Assembly: GCF_000238315.3 (NCBI RefSeq)
Contig: NZ_CP011924.1
Location: 2,478,501-2,542,500 of the forward strand
Length of the DNA stretch: 64,000 bases
Direction: 5' to 3'
From: Pseudoalteromonas piscicida
GTDB lineage: Bacteria; Pseudomonadota; Gammaproteobacteria; Enterobacterales; Alteromonadaceae
In this document: piece by piece, positions 1-8,687 of the stretch
Numbering within the stretch: the stretch's first letter is position 1
How the letters are laid out: each line of letters opens with the position of its first letter
Position numbers and translations under genes: made by a program
The notes under the pieces: model-generated
The model's input: the letters and a program-made list of their open reading frames with translations, nothing else
The model's database searches: none
What the model was told of the DNA's origin: nothing

Positions 1-2007
1 CTCAACAAAGTCGCAAATGGTCTCTATATCTAAATCGGAGTACTCAGGTTGTGATAACGCTTCTCGAATATCGATACTTTGTTTGTTTTTCTGTGCCTCA
101 ATTCCAAATAACTCAGCGAGCATTTTGTCGAGCTTAGTAGTATTTATTGGTTTGGCCAAAGCTCCCTGGACATTAATCCCCTCAAGCTCTTGCTTGGCGC
201 TTCTGACGTTTGCAGTTAAGGCAACAATTGGTAAGTGATCAAAGTGGCTGTCTTCTCTTATTTGGCGCGCGACAACATCACCATTGATATCTGGTAACTG
301 CATATCCAAAAGAATGAGATCTAGGTCATCCTCAGTTTCAACAAACGAGAGAGCGTCCTCGCCAGTTTCAGCCCAAATAACTTCATGCCCTCGCTGTTCT
401 AATAGATTTGTTGCAATTTCAGCGTTTAACGGCACATCCTCAACAAGTAAAATGTACAAGCTTCTACCAGCGTAACTTTGTTCTTTCGGTGCATTACATA
501 GCTGTAACGGGATCTCAACATCAAAACGACTCCCCTTACCTTCTTGGCTAGTAACCGCTATCGTTCCTTTCATAGCCTGAACTAGGGCTTTAGTAACCGC
601 AAGGCCAATGCCCGAGCCAATCGCATTGCTGCCCGACGCATCAGGAGCCTTGTAATACATCTCAAAGATCCGCTCAAGCTGATCTTCAGATATTCCCATA
701 CCTGTATCTATAACGCTAATTGTCAGCCATGGTCCATCATCTCGATTCTCGCGGCGGCATTCCAGCGTAACATTCCCCTTGTGGGTAAACTTCACTGCAT
801 TATTAATTAGATTCCAGAGTACCTGACGTAGACGTGTCGGATCGAGTAACGCATAAACGTCTAAGATTCCAGAACGATTAATAGTAAATTCTAAGCCCTT
901 CTGGTCGGCAATTAGACCTGCAAAGTTGACTACATCGTTTATAAAATCAGAGACATTGATACTGTCCGTTGCTATATCTAGCTGCTCCCTATCAATTTTA
1001 TCTAAATCAATGATGTCGTTAAAAATATTGCCAAGCGTCTCCGCGCTTGAAAACACGGTATTACACCAGCTTTTTTGTTGCGCAGTCAGATCGGTGTCTA
1101 ACATCATGCGCGTCAGACCCACAATACCATTGAGCGGGGTTCTTAATTCATGACTTAGCGTAGCAATAAACTTACCTTTATCCTTATACGCAGTTTCTAA
1201 CGCCTGCTCGGCTTCTTTACGACTAGTAATATCACGGCCAAAGGCCAACAAGCCTATATATTCACCTTTATCATTGATAAATGGCAGCTTGCGCATTTCA
1301 AACCAACGAGGTTCGCCTTCAACAGGATACTCTACGTCAAGTGTTAATGGTTGCTGTGTTTCTGATACCTGGCTATCTGTTTCAAGTACTTTTGGAAGAT
1401 ATTGCTCTGAATATATTTGTTCGACTGATTTACCAATTAGTTCTTCACTGCTTTTGCCCATCACTAATTCGAACATCTTGTTACAGCCTGCGAATACACC
1501 GTTTTCATCGCGGTAATAGAACAGATCAGGAGATGAATCAACAATGCTTCGCAGTAACATACCTTGCTGCGCAAGTTCTTGTTGGGTCTTTTTACGTTCT
1601 GCAATTTCTTTTCTTAATTCATCTATCGCACGGTGTTTAGCATGCAAAGCAATTTTACGCTCGTCAATCTCACTATTTAAACGATTAATATTGTCTTTTA
1701 GTGTTTGATTCAGCATCTTTTCTTGTTGTGTTGCCGACTCCAAATAGGCCTTAGATGAGTGTACCTCTCGCATTGCTGCGACGGACATCATGATGAGAGC
1801 GGGCGCAATAACAGCGGTTAAGAAAAAGAGTGCCGATATATCAACAATTTCAACTACACCTAATGCAACATAGTAAAACATGCAAGATAGAATAACTGCA
1901 ACGAAGAGCGTAAAAGCATAAGCGATGGCAAACGCCCGCTTGTTACCGTATTTTTCTACCAAGTTTGATAAAATTCGAGCCCATGAGCCAAACGAATTTT
2001 CTGTCAT
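1..2007 (-). CDS. arcB: Hybrid sensor histidine kinase ArcB, C-terminus beyond window
   Basis: Membrane sensor kinase of the Arc system, which in relatives reads the quinone redox state and phosphorylates ArcA. The minus frame is open from ATG at 2007 to the window edge, so 669 codons are visible. Seen in order: two hydrophobic segments in about the first 80 residues, a coiled coil, a PAS domain (about 140-260) with the motif SSPDLFYYRDENGVFAGCN, an H-box SHELRTPLNG with His286, the ATPase domain, and a receiver with DMQLPDING (Asp568). An Hpt domain starts just as the window ends. His286 and Asp568 lie close to E. coli His292 and Asp576. The full-length protein would be about 770 residues. 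No partner gene is visible here; E. coli arcA is also unlinked to arcB. Confidence 0.9.
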   Translation of the reverse strand, partial: MTENSFGSWARILSNLVEKYGNKRAFAIAYAFTLFVAVILSCMFYYVALGVVEIVDISALFFLTAVIAPALIMMSVAAMREVHSSKAYLESATQQEKMLNQTLKDNINRLNSEIDERKIALHAKHRAIDELRKEIAERKKTQQELAQQGMLLRSIVDSSPDLFYYRDENGVFAGCNKMFELVMGKSSEELIGKSVEQIYSEQYLPKVLETDSQVSETQQPLTLDVEYPVEGEPRWFEMRKLPFINDKGEYIGLLAFGRDITSRKEAEQALETAYKDKGKFIATLSHELRTPLNGIVGLTRMMLDTDLTAQQKSWCNTVFSSAETLGNIFNDIIDLDKIDREQLDIATDSINVSDFINDVVNFAGLIADQKGLEFTINRSGILDVYALLDPTRLRQVLWNLINNAVKFTHKGNVTLECRRENRDDGPWLTISVIDTGMGISEDQLERIFEMYYKAPDASGSNAIGSGIGLAVTKALVQAMKGTIAVTSQEGKGSRFDVEIPLQLCNAPKEQSYAGRSLYILLVEDVPLNAEIATNLLEQRGHEVIWAETGEDALSFVETEDDLDLILLDMQLPDINGDVVARQIREDSHFDHLPIVALTANVRSAKQELEGINVQGALAKPINTTKLDKMLAELFGIEAQKNKQSIDIREALSQPEYSDLDIETICDFVE

Positions 2008-2328
2008 ATTATTACTTCACCATTATTAAACACTTGTCAGGCAAGTTTATATTCTACCGCTTGAGCCTGACTGAATTGCTTTTCAAGCCCTCAAAGTAAA
2101 TATTATACAAAAGCCCTAGTAATAAGCGAGTATAGAAATTGCGAGGTCAGATCATTCACTCATTTTCATACACACTAAGCAGAACGATAGATAACGGACA
2201 TGAGACTCTGTATCACTAAATGCACAAATCATCTAATTTAGTGCGGATAGATTTAAGCTCACCATCCCAACTTAATCTGATTTCGTGTAATATGCCCGTT
2301 TTTTAAGTCGTGAGAAAAGAGAGCGTCG
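2008..2328. other. Intergenic region between divergent arcB and folE2
   Basis: These 321 bases must hold the promoters of both divergent genes. A TAATAT box lies about 40 bases before folE2. I found no convincing Zur operator, although folE2 is often Zur-controlled in gammaproteobacteria. No gene or strong repeat is visible. Confidence 0.4.
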
Positions 2329-3249
2329 ATGCAAAATAACATGCCAGACATTGCACACAGTGCTAGTGCGTTACAAACAGGAACTTTAGACTGGGTAGGC
2401 ATGGGTAACATAGAGTTGCCTTTAGTATTAGAAAGCAAAGGCCTAAATCAAGTTACTGTTACAGCCAAAGCCGATGCTTTTGTTAATTTGCAAAAAGAAG
2501 ACGCAAAAGGCATTCACATGTCACGCCTCTTTCTTGCTCTTGACACGCTTTCTTGTGAGCAAGTACTTACACCAAAAACTCTAAAGCAGTTGTTAGATAA
2601 CTTTTTAAGTACGCATAGCGACTTAAGTACAGGTGCAAAAGTAACCCTGCAGTTTGAATTGCCTATCAGACGCCCTTCGCTTTTAAGTAAAAAAATGGGA
2701 TGGAAATCATACCCAATTACCCTTGATGCGACGCTGATAAACGGTATTTACAAGCTAGAACTGGCGCTTGACGTTGCTTACTCATCGACTTGCCCCTGTT
2801 CGGCAGCACTGTCTCGTCAACTGATCCAAAACGCTTTCCAACAAGCTTTCGATGGTAAACAATTAGATTTCCATAGTGTGCATAACTGGCTAGGTAGCAC
2901 AGAAGGGATCGTTGCAACACCCCATTCTCAGCGCTCGATTGCAAATGTAAAAGTTAAGCTTACAGATAATAGTGCTGAGTTTGAAATTTTAGATCTGATC
3001 GAGTTGGTTGAAAACGAGTTGAAAACTCCCGTTCAAGCCGCCGTAAAACGAGAAGATGAGCAAGAGTTTGCGCGCCTAAATGGCCAAAACCTAATGTTTT
3101 GTGAAGATGCAGCTAGGAAGTTAAAAGCATTGCTAAACCAGCAAACTTATTTAGATTTCTATGTGAAGATAAACCATTACGAATCTCTTCATGCTCATGA
3201 CGCAGTAGCCTATGCTGTGAAAGGGGTTGAAGACGGCTACAGCGTTTAA
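2329..3249 (+). CDS. folE2: GTP cyclohydrolase FolE2 (type IB)
   Basis: Converts GTP to 7,8-dihydroneopterin triphosphate, the first step of folate synthesis, in the cytoplasm. The 306-residue product has the marks of the COG1469 family: GIHMSRLF, the cysteine motif STCPCSAALSR, HSQRS, and the C-terminal NHYESLHAHDAVAY. Type IB enzymes do not strictly need zinc and commonly back up zinc-dependent FolE when zinc is scarce. The gene stands alone between arcB and a convergent chemoreceptor. QueF, a distant tunnel-fold relative, is the main alternative, but the CPC and HSQR motifs point to FolE2. Confidence 0.92.
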   Translation: MQNNMPDIAHSASALQTGTLDWVGMGNIELPLVLESKGLNQVTVTAKADAFVNLQKEDAKGIHMSRLFLALDTLSCEQVLTPKTLKQLLDNFLSTHSDLSTGAKVTLQFELPIRRPSLLSKKMGWKSYPITLDATLINGIYKLELALDVAYSSTCPCSAALSRQLIQNAFQQAFDGKQLDFHSVHNWLGSTEGIVATPHSQRSIANVKVKLTDNSAEFEILDLIELVENELKTPVQAAVKREDEQEFARLNGQNLMFCEDAARKLKALLNQQTYLDFYVKINHYESLHAHDAVAYAVKGVEDGYSV

Positions 3250-3251
3250 TT

Positions 3252-3339
3252 ATACCAATTAATTAACAGAGCTATTTTTGACGGCACTAATATGGCATCT
3301 CCCCCTTCAAATTGGCTGGAGAATTAATGCAATTGGTAT
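3252..3339. repeat. Palindromic ATACCAATT element, copy 1
   Basis: An 88-base element bounded by ATACCAATT and its exact complement AATTGGTAT. The next bases (AATTAA and TTAATGC) are partly complementary as well. It sits between the convergent folE2 and chemoreceptor genes. A second copy lies at 5143-5204. Elements with these ends are a common intergenic repeat in Alteromonadales (recalled, not searched). Confidence 0.6.
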
Positions 3340-3444
3340 TAGGTCCGCTCCGTTTACTACTATTATTAATCAGAGCTAGATAGCTCTGATTACACTTCTC
3401 CCATACACAACAAGGTAAGTACTGTATTACTTTAAGTTATCTAC

Positions 3445-5034
3445 TCAACGGTGGGCACTGTTTAATTTTCGAATAAACTGCTCGACAAGCACCTCTTGAT
3501 TTTCTAAAGCCTGCTCTGTATTTTTCATCGTTTCATGCGTTTTACGCGCACTTTCCATAGACTCATCCGCAAGACCTGAAATTGTCACTGCATTTGCGTT
3601 AAGCTCATTAGAAACACTCGACATTTCTTCTGTCGATGTCGCAATTTGATAGTTCAAACCTGATATTTCATTTACTATTGTGTTGATCGTTTCAAGGCTC
3701 ACTTTCGTTCCCTCTGCCTTTACTACACATTCAGAGGAGCGCTCTACTCCACTTTGAATGGCAGTAACCGCCCGCTCTGCTCGTTGCCTCAGATCGGCAA
3801 TAATACCATTAATCTCGGCTGTCGAATCTTGTGTCCTTTGCGCAAGCGCTCTCACCTCATCAGCAACAACCGCAAATCCTCTACCTTGTTCACCTGCACG
3901 AGCAGCCTCTATAGCGGCATTTAAAGCAAGTAAGTTGGTTTGCTCGGAGATCCCACGGATCACGTCAACAACCCCTTCGATGTTAACTGTTTGCGCATTA
4001 AGATCTTCTATATCTTTTTGCGTGCGAGATAACTCTTCCGATAAGGCATAATTATTTTCCATATTGTCATCAACGGCTTTGTTGCCTTTCACAACGGATT
4101 CAAGCGCCGCTTCGGATTGCTGCGCTGCATTATTAGTATTAGAGGCGATTTCACCAATCAACACCGACATCTGATTAATGGCTGTTGCTAAGGAGCCGGT
4201 TTGCGCTTGCTGTCGATTTAAAATATCAGAACTCGTTTTGCATTCTTGCATCGTTTTGGTTGCGTACTCTGAAACGGTAGCGCTAGCATCTTTAACACGC
4301 CCAAGCACAGCCCGAAGCTCGGATTCTCTAGCGAGTAAAGCAAGCTCTATAGAAGCGACATCATTAACCTTATTAAGATACACTTTTTGCATCAGAGGGT
4401 TATCGTATATTTTTTTTGCCTTTTCGCTGAGCGACCGCACTGGAGCAAGGCGAGAATAAGTAATAAATAATACAGCAAGAGTAAGCAAAGTTTCAGCGAG
4501 GTAATTCCAAGGTGATGATAAAGTTGAGATCAACATGGTTAGGGCATAGAAAACAATGATTATTGCCATCATTTGAGCTGACAAAGACCAAGAGGCACGA
4601 GTAAATTTACTTGGTGACACACCATTATTTAAATCAGTGTAGATTTCCTCTGCACGGTTAACGACCTCCCGGCTCGGCTTTGTCCTCACTGATTGATATT
4701 CGACAGTCTTACCAGATGCATCTTTAATAGGAGTGACAAAAGCATTAACCCAATAGTGATCGCCATTCTTGCAGCGGTTTTTAACCATTCCCATCCAAGG
4801 TTTGCCCGCTTCGATATAATCCCATAGGTTCTTGAAAGCGGCTTTAGGCATTGTTGGATGCCTAACGATATTATGGGGCTTCCCCTCTAACTCACTAAGT
4901 GAAAACCCTGCAACTTCACAAAACTGCGAATTCGCATATTTTATCTGACCTTTTACGTTTGTCGTTGAAAGTAGATTGTAAGAACTTGGATAATCATTCT
5001 CTTTTCCTGTGTAATCAGCTCTACCTTTTGTCAT
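3445..5034 (-). CDS. Methyl-accepting chemotaxis protein with N-terminal PAS domain (Aer-like)
   Basis: A 529-residue chemoreceptor. The N-terminal third is a PAS domain of the Aer type, with motifs [28 protein letters not shown] and [12 protein letters not shown]. Two hydrophobic segments follow at about 155-200, with no large periplasmic domain, so the signal is probably sensed in the cytoplasm, for example redox or oxygen through a flavin as in Aer. The second half carries the conserved MCP hairpin tip [20 protein letters not shown] and long flanking helices. There is no C-terminal CheR/CheB tether pentapeptide; the end is KLNSAHR. The start at 5034 follows a GAGAGCGAG ribosome site. The ligand is inferred, not shown. 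Confidence 0.88.
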   Translation of the reverse strand: MTKGRADYTGKENDYPSSYNLLSTTNVKGQIKYANSQFCEVAGFSLSELEGKPHNIVRHPTMPKAAFKNLWDYIEAGKPWMGMVKNRCKNGDHYWVNAFVTPIKDASGKTVEYQSVRTKPSREVVNRAEEIYTDLNNGVSPSKFTRASWSLSAQMMAIIIVFYALTMLISTLSSPWNYLAETLLTLAVLFITYSRLAPVRSLSEKAKKIYDNPLMQKVYLNKVNDVASIELALLARESELRAVLGRVKDASATVSEYATKTMQECKTSSDILNRQQAQTGSLATAINQMSVLIGEIASNTNNAAQQSEAALESVVKGNKAVDDNMENNYALSEELSRTQKDIEDLNAQTVNIEGVVDVIRGISEQTNLLALNAAIEAARAGEQGRGFAVVADEVRALAQRTQDSTAEINGIIADLRQRAERAVTAIQSGVERSSECVVKAEGTKVSLETINTIVNEISGLNYQIATSTEEMSSVSNELNANAVTISGLADESMESARKTHETMKNTEQALENQEVLVEQFIRKLNSAHR

Positions 5035-5142
5035 AGCTCGCTCTCGATTAAAAAGGGCAATAGATAATAAATTATTACTTTCTTAAAAATCGTAAGAAAT
5101 TTCACCGAAAGACTGATTGAGATCATAGTGAAATATGATTTG

Positions 5143-5204
5143 ATACCAATTTACACAATTAAGTGTTCTATTTTGAAGGATCAAGTATTAAGAAAAATTG
5201 GTAT
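5143..5204. repeat. Palindromic ATACCAATT element, copy 2
   Basis: A 62-base element starting ATACCAATTT and ending AAATTGGTAT, a perfect 10-base inverted repeat. It lies upstream of the minus-strand chemoreceptor, in the gap before the tRNA-Glu array. The inside differs in sequence and length from copy 1. Confidence 0.6.
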
Positions 5205-5321
5205 GAATACTTAACGAACTACAGAAAGTTAATATAAAAGCTAGCAGAGTTCTGAGCTTAAACAACTAAGAAAGGTAAATATAAATATCAATAAGATGAG
5301 GAATAGAATATGGAAAGTAAG

Positions 5322-5396
5322 TGGCGTCCCCTAGGGGATTCGAACCCCTGTTACCGCCGTGAAAGGGCGGTGTCCTAGGCCTCTAGACGAAGGGAC
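5322..5396 (-). tRNA. tRNA-Glu(UUC), unit 14 (acceptor deletion)
   Basis: Anticodon loop CTTTCAC, encoded CCA. Canonical T-arm (AGGGGTTCGAATCCCCT), but the 5' end reads GTCCCTTCG instead of GTCCCCTTCG, so the body is 75 bases. Last unit transcribed. Confidence 0.7.
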
Positions 5397-5465
5397 ACGG
5401 ATGTGTCACTAGGACTTTATTTAGCTGTTTAATCTCTTGCTAACCGAGTTACTTACCGAAGTAAG

Positions 5466-5540
5466 TGGCGTCCCCTAGGGGATTCGACCCCCGGTTACCG
5501 CCGTGAAAGGGCGGAGTCCTAGGCCTCTAGACGAAGGGAC
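5466..5540 (-). tRNA. tRNA-Glu(UUC)-like, unit 13 (variant, possibly non-functional)
   Basis: Acceptor deletion (GTCCCTTCG). Variant T-arm CGGGGGTCGAATCCCCT, in which the T54 position is G and the 49-65 pair is lost. Base 26 is T instead of A. Confidence 0.65.
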
Positions 5541-5609
5541 ACGGATGTGTCACTAGGACTTTATTTAGCTGTTTAATCTCTTGCTAACCGAGTTACTTAC
5601 CGAAGTAAG

Positions 5610-5684
5610 TGGCGTCCCCTAGGGGATTCGACCCCCGGTTACCGCCGTGAAAGGGCGGAGTCCTAGGCCTCTAGACGAAGGGAC
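5610..5684 (-). tRNA. tRNA-Glu(UUC)-like, unit 12 (variant)
   Basis: Identical by eye to unit 13: acceptor deletion, variant T-arm, base 26 change. Confidence 0.65.
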
Positions 5685-5753
5685 ACGGATGTGTCACTAG
5701 GACTTTATTTAGCTGTTTAATCTCTTGCTAACCGAGTTACTTACCGAAGTAAG

Positions 5754-5828
5754 TGGCGTCCCCTAGGGGATTCGACCCCCGGTTACCGCCGTGAAAGGGC
5801 GGAGTCCTAGGCCTCTAGACGAAGGGAC
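5754..5828 (-). tRNA. tRNA-Glu(UUC)-like, unit 11 (variant)
   Basis: Same sequence as unit 13, 144 bases further on. Confidence 0.65.
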
Positions 5829-5897
5829 ACGGATGTGTCACTAGGACTTTATTTAGCTGTTTAATCTCTTGCTAACCGAGTTACTTACCGAAGTAAG

Positions 5898-5972
5898 TGG
5901 CGTCCCCTAGGGGATTCGACCCCCGGTTACCGCCGTGAAAGGGCGGAGTCCTAGGCCTCTAGACGAAGGGAC
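5898..5972 (-). tRNA. tRNA-Glu(UUC)-like, unit 10 (variant)
   Basis: Same sequence as unit 13. Confidence 0.65.
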
Positions 5973-6041
5973 ACGGATGTGTCACTAGGACTTTATTTAG
6001 CTGTTTAATCTCTTGCTAACCGAGTTACTTACCGAAGTAAG

Positions 6042-6116
6042 TGGCGTCCCCTAGGGGATTCGACCCCCGGTTACCGCCGTGAAAGGGCGGAGTCCTAGGC
6101 CTCTAGACGAAGGGAC
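6042..6116 (-). tRNA. tRNA-Glu(UUC)-like, unit 9 (variant)
   Basis: Same sequence as unit 13. Confidence 0.65.
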
Positions 6117-6185
6117 ACGGATGTGTCACTAGGACTTTATTTAGCTGTTTAATCTCTTGCTAACCGAGTTACTTACCGAAGTAAG

Positions 6186-6260
6186 TGGCGTCCCCTAGGG
6201 GATTCGACCCCCGGTTACCGCCGTGAAAGGGCGGAGTCCTAGGCCTCTAGACGAAGGGAC
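6186..6260 (-). tRNA. tRNA-Glu(UUC)-like, unit 8 (variant)
   Basis: Same sequence as unit 13. Confidence 0.65.
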
Positions 6261-6329
6261 ACGGATGTGTCACTAGGACTTTATTTAGCTGTTTAATCTC
6301 TTGCTAACCGAGTTACTTACCGAAGTAAG

Positions 6330-6404
6330 TGGCGTCCCCTAGGGGATTCGACCCCCGGTTACCGCCGTGAAAGGGCGGAGTCCTAGGCCTCTAGACGAAG
6401 GGAC
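6330..6404 (-). tRNA. tRNA-Glu(UUC)-like, unit 7 (variant)
   Basis: Same sequence as unit 13. Confidence 0.65.
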
Positions 6405-6473
6405 ACGGATGTGTCACTAGGACTTTATTTAGCTGTTTAATCTCTTGCTAACCGAGTTACTTACCGAAGTAAG

Positions 6474-6548
6474 TGGCGTCCCCTAGGGGATTCGACCCCC
6501 GGTTACCGCCGTGAAAGGGCGGAGTCCTAGGCCTCTAGACGAAGGGAC
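6474..6548 (-). tRNA. tRNA-Glu(UUC)-like, unit 6 (variant)
   Basis: Same sequence as unit 13. Confidence 0.65.
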
Positions 6549-6617
6549 ACGGATGTGTCACTAGGACTTTATTTAGCTGTTTAATCTCTTGCTAACCGAG
6601 TTACTTACCGAAGTAAG

Positions 6618-6692
6618 TGGCGTCCCCTAGGGGATTCGACCCCCGGTTACCGCCGTGAAAGGGCGGAGTCCTAGGCCTCTAGACGAAGGGAC
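6618..6692 (-). tRNA. tRNA-Glu(UUC)-like, unit 5 (variant)
   Basis: Same sequence as unit 13. Confidence 0.65.
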
Positions 6693-6761
6693 ACGGATGT
6701 GTCACTAGGACTTTATTTAGCTGTTTAATCTCTTGCTAACCGAGTTACTTACCGAAGTAAG

Positions 6762-6836
6762 TGGCGTCCCCTAGGGGATTCGACCCCCGGTTACCGCCGT
6801 GAAAGGGCGGAGTCCTAGGCCTCTAGACGAAGGGAC
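6762..6836 (-). tRNA. tRNA-Glu(UUC)-like, unit 4 (variant)
   Basis: Same sequence as unit 13. It is the first unit in transcription order with the shortened acceptor stem. Confidence 0.65.
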
Positions 6837-6905
6837 ACGGATGTGTCACTAGGACTTTATTTAGCTGTTTAATCTCTTGCTAACCGAGTTACTTACCGAA
6901 GTAAG

Positions 6906-6981
6906 TGGCGTCCCCTAGGGGATTCGACCCCCGGTTACCGCCGTGAAAGGGCGGAGTCCTAGGCCTCTAGACGAAGGGGAC
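6906..6981 (-). tRNA. tRNA-Glu(UUC), unit 3 (hybrid: intact acceptor, variant T-arm)
   Basis: 76 bases. The 5' end GTCCCCTTCG is intact and pairs fully with AGGGGAC, but the T-arm and base 26 match the variant units. It marks one edge of the amplified block. Confidence 0.75.
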
Positions 6982-7141
6982 GCAGAAATTGTTTTGCAAA
7001 TCACCGATTTGCTATTTCTGTGTTAGATGAGACCGAGCCTGCGAGGCGAATGACCTTATTAAAAACAGAAAGTTTTCTGTGTCACTAGGACTTTGTTTAG
7101 CTGTTTAATCTCTTGCTAACCGAGTTACTTACCGAAGTAAG

Positions 7142-7217
7142 TGGCGTCCCCTAGGGGATTCGAACCCCTGTTACCGCCGTGAAAGGGCGGTGTCCTAGGC
7201 CTCTAGACGAAGGGGAC
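7142..7217 (-). tRNA. tRNA-Glu(UUC), unit 2 (canonical)
   Basis: 76 bases with a full 7-pair acceptor stem, standard T-arm and encoded CCA. Very close to E. coli tRNA-Glu; in the D-arm GGCCC is GGCCT here. Confidence 0.95.
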
Positions 7218-7377
7218 GCAGAAATTGTTTTGCAAATCATTGATTTGCTATTTCTGTGTTAGACGAGACCGAGCCTGGGAGGCGAATGGGCCTATCAAAA
7301 ACAGAAAGTTTTCTGTGTCACTAGGACTTTATTTAGCTGTTTATTCTCTTGCTAACCGAGTTACCTACCAAAGTAAG

Positions 7378-7453
7378 TGGCGTCCCCTAGGGGATTCGAA
7401 CCCCTGTTACCGCCGTGAAAGGGCGGTGTCCTAGGCCTCTAGACGAAGGGGAC
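7378..7453 (-). tRNA. tRNA-Glu(UUC), unit 1 (canonical)
   Basis: 76 bases, same sequence as unit 2, 75 bases downstream of tRNA-Ala(GGC). First Glu unit transcribed. Confidence 0.95.
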
Positions 7454-7528
7454 ACAATAACAAACAACTTCGCACTCGAGGCGTTGCCATTTGAATTATG
7501 TACTAGGACATATGCACTAACGATAAAT

Positions 7529-7604
<76 letters not shown>

Positions 7605-7653
7605 ATAATAGTCAGACCTGAACTGCTAGCCTGTATCGCTGAGTGCGGGGCGC

Positions 7654-7682
7654 ATTCTATGCAGGAGCAAAAATAAAGTCAA
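7654..7682 (-). promoter_or_regulatory. Promoter of tRNA-Ala/tRNA-Glu array
   Basis: Minus strand: TTGACT, 17 bases, TAGAAT, then the GC-rich discriminator GCGCCCC. This is a near-consensus sigma-70 stable-RNA promoter. GC-rich discriminators are typical of promoters under ppGpp/DksA stringent control; dksA lies at 32.6 kb. Confidence 0.85.
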
Positions 7683-8060
7683 CAACTTTTATGAAAGTTT
7701 TTTCTAACTGATTCATTTTAAATCAAGAAGCGTAGAATATAACCAAATGACTCCCCTTTGCAAGCCTAACACCTTGAATTGGATTATTTATTACACAATT
7801 TAAAACGCATAGTTACCGCATCTCTGCCTTTTTGTTTTAAATCCAATTAGGCCAGAGTGATTTACGGCTCTTTTCTTTTTCCGAATGGTATCCAACCCTG
7901 CTTAATTTCGCGCTATAACATGCAAAGCACAGCAACTTATTTCCCCCAAAATAAGATGGTTCTAGGACAAAAATATAAGCCCCCTCACCTCTTCTATAAT
8001 GAAGAGCTTAAAGCATTGAGCATAAAAACATCACACAGCATAGTTTTTTAAAGTTAAGTG

Positions 8061-8088
8061 TTGACTCTTTTCAAACTAAACCTATAAT
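8061..8088 (+). promoter_or_regulatory. Promoter of tRNA-Val array
   Basis: TTGACT, 16 bases, TATAAT, then ACCGCCCC. It is near-consensus with a GC-rich discriminator, about 36 bases before the first tRNA-Val. Confidence 0.87.
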
Positions 8089-8123
8089 ACCGCCCCACAA
8101 CGGCAGACGTTGTAATACAATTT

Positions 8124-8199
8124 GGGTTGTTAGCTCAGTTGGGAGAGCATCGCCCTTACAAGGCGAGGGTCACTGGTTCAAGTCCAGTACAACCCACCA
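8124..8199 (+). tRNA. tRNA-Val(UAC), unit 1
   Basis: Full cloverleaf: GGGTTGT/ACAACCC acceptor, anticodon loop CTTACAA, encoded CCA, standard D-stem C25. Confidence 0.96.
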
Positions 8200-8264
8200 C
8201 TTCTACTCTTAGATTAGAATTGGACATTAAACTCTATTCGAGAGTATAAATTGAAACACAATTT

Positions 8265-8340
8265 GGGTTGTTAGCTCAGTTGGGAGAGTATCGCCCTTAC
8301 AAGGCGAGGGTCACTGGTTCAAGTCCAGTACAACCCACCA
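8265..8340 (+). tRNA. tRNA-Val(UAC), unit 2 (T25)
   Basis: As unit 1 except C25 to T in the D-stem (G-U wobble), which should still fold. Confidence 0.93.
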
Positions 8341-8405
8341 CTTCTACTCTTAGATTAGAATTGGACATTAAACTCTATTCGAGAGTATAAATTGAAACAC
8401 AATTT

Positions 8406-8481
8406 GGGTTGTTAGCTCAGTTGGGAGAGTATCGCCCTTACAAGGCGAGGGTCACTGGTTCAAGTCCAGTACAACCCACCA
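8406..8481 (+). tRNA. tRNA-Val(UAC), unit 3 (T25)
   Basis: Identical to unit 2. Confidence 0.93.
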
Positions 8482-8546
8482 CTTCTACTCTTAGATTAGA
8501 ATTGGACATTAAACTCTATTCGAGAGTATAAATTGAAACACAATTT

Positions 8547-8622
8547 GGGTTGTTAGCTCAGTTGGGAGAGTATCGCCCTTACAAGGCGAGGGTCACTGGT
8601 TCAAGTCCAGTACAACCCACCA
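8547..8622 (+). tRNA. tRNA-Val(UAC), unit 4 (T25)
   Basis: Identical to unit 2. Confidence 0.93.
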
Positions 8623-8687
8623 CTTCTACTCTTAGATTAGAATTGGACATTAAACTCTATTCGAGAGTATAAATTGAAACACAATTT

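Larger units (their letters stand above)
5322..7453 (-). repeat. Tandem tRNA-Glu array (14 units)
   Basis: Fourteen tRNA-Glu units in head-to-tail order, transcribed on the minus strand from tRNA-Ala(GGC) at 7604. The CCA ends recur exactly every 144 bases from 5322 to 6906, then every 236 bases (7142 and 7378). Each short unit is a 75-base tRNA body plus a 69-base spacer. In transcription order, units 1-2 are canonical. Unit 3 has a normal acceptor stem but a variant T-arm. Units 4-13 have the variant T-arm and lack one C of the acceptor stem. Unit 14 has the canonical T-arm with the acceptor deletion. No clear terminator was seen below 5322. Confidence 0.93.
7605..8123. other. Divergent control region between the Glu and Val tRNA arrays
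   Basis: 519 bases, AT-rich in the middle, with a strong promoter at each end (7654-7682 minus, 8061-8088 plus). A 64-codon open frame inside (7857-8051) has no recognisable protein character and ends at the Val promoter, so I do not call it a gene. Confidence 0.6.

Noticed and set aside
2260..2328. Zur operator before folE2
   Set aside because: Expected from biology of folE2, but no palindrome close to the Zur consensus was seen.
7225..7434. 69-codon open frame across tRNA-Glu units
   Set aside because: Runs antisense through tRNA sequence; no protein character.
7857..8051. 64-codon frame between the tRNA arrays
   Set aside because: No ribosome site, no motif, and it ends just before the tRNA-Val promoter; likely chance.
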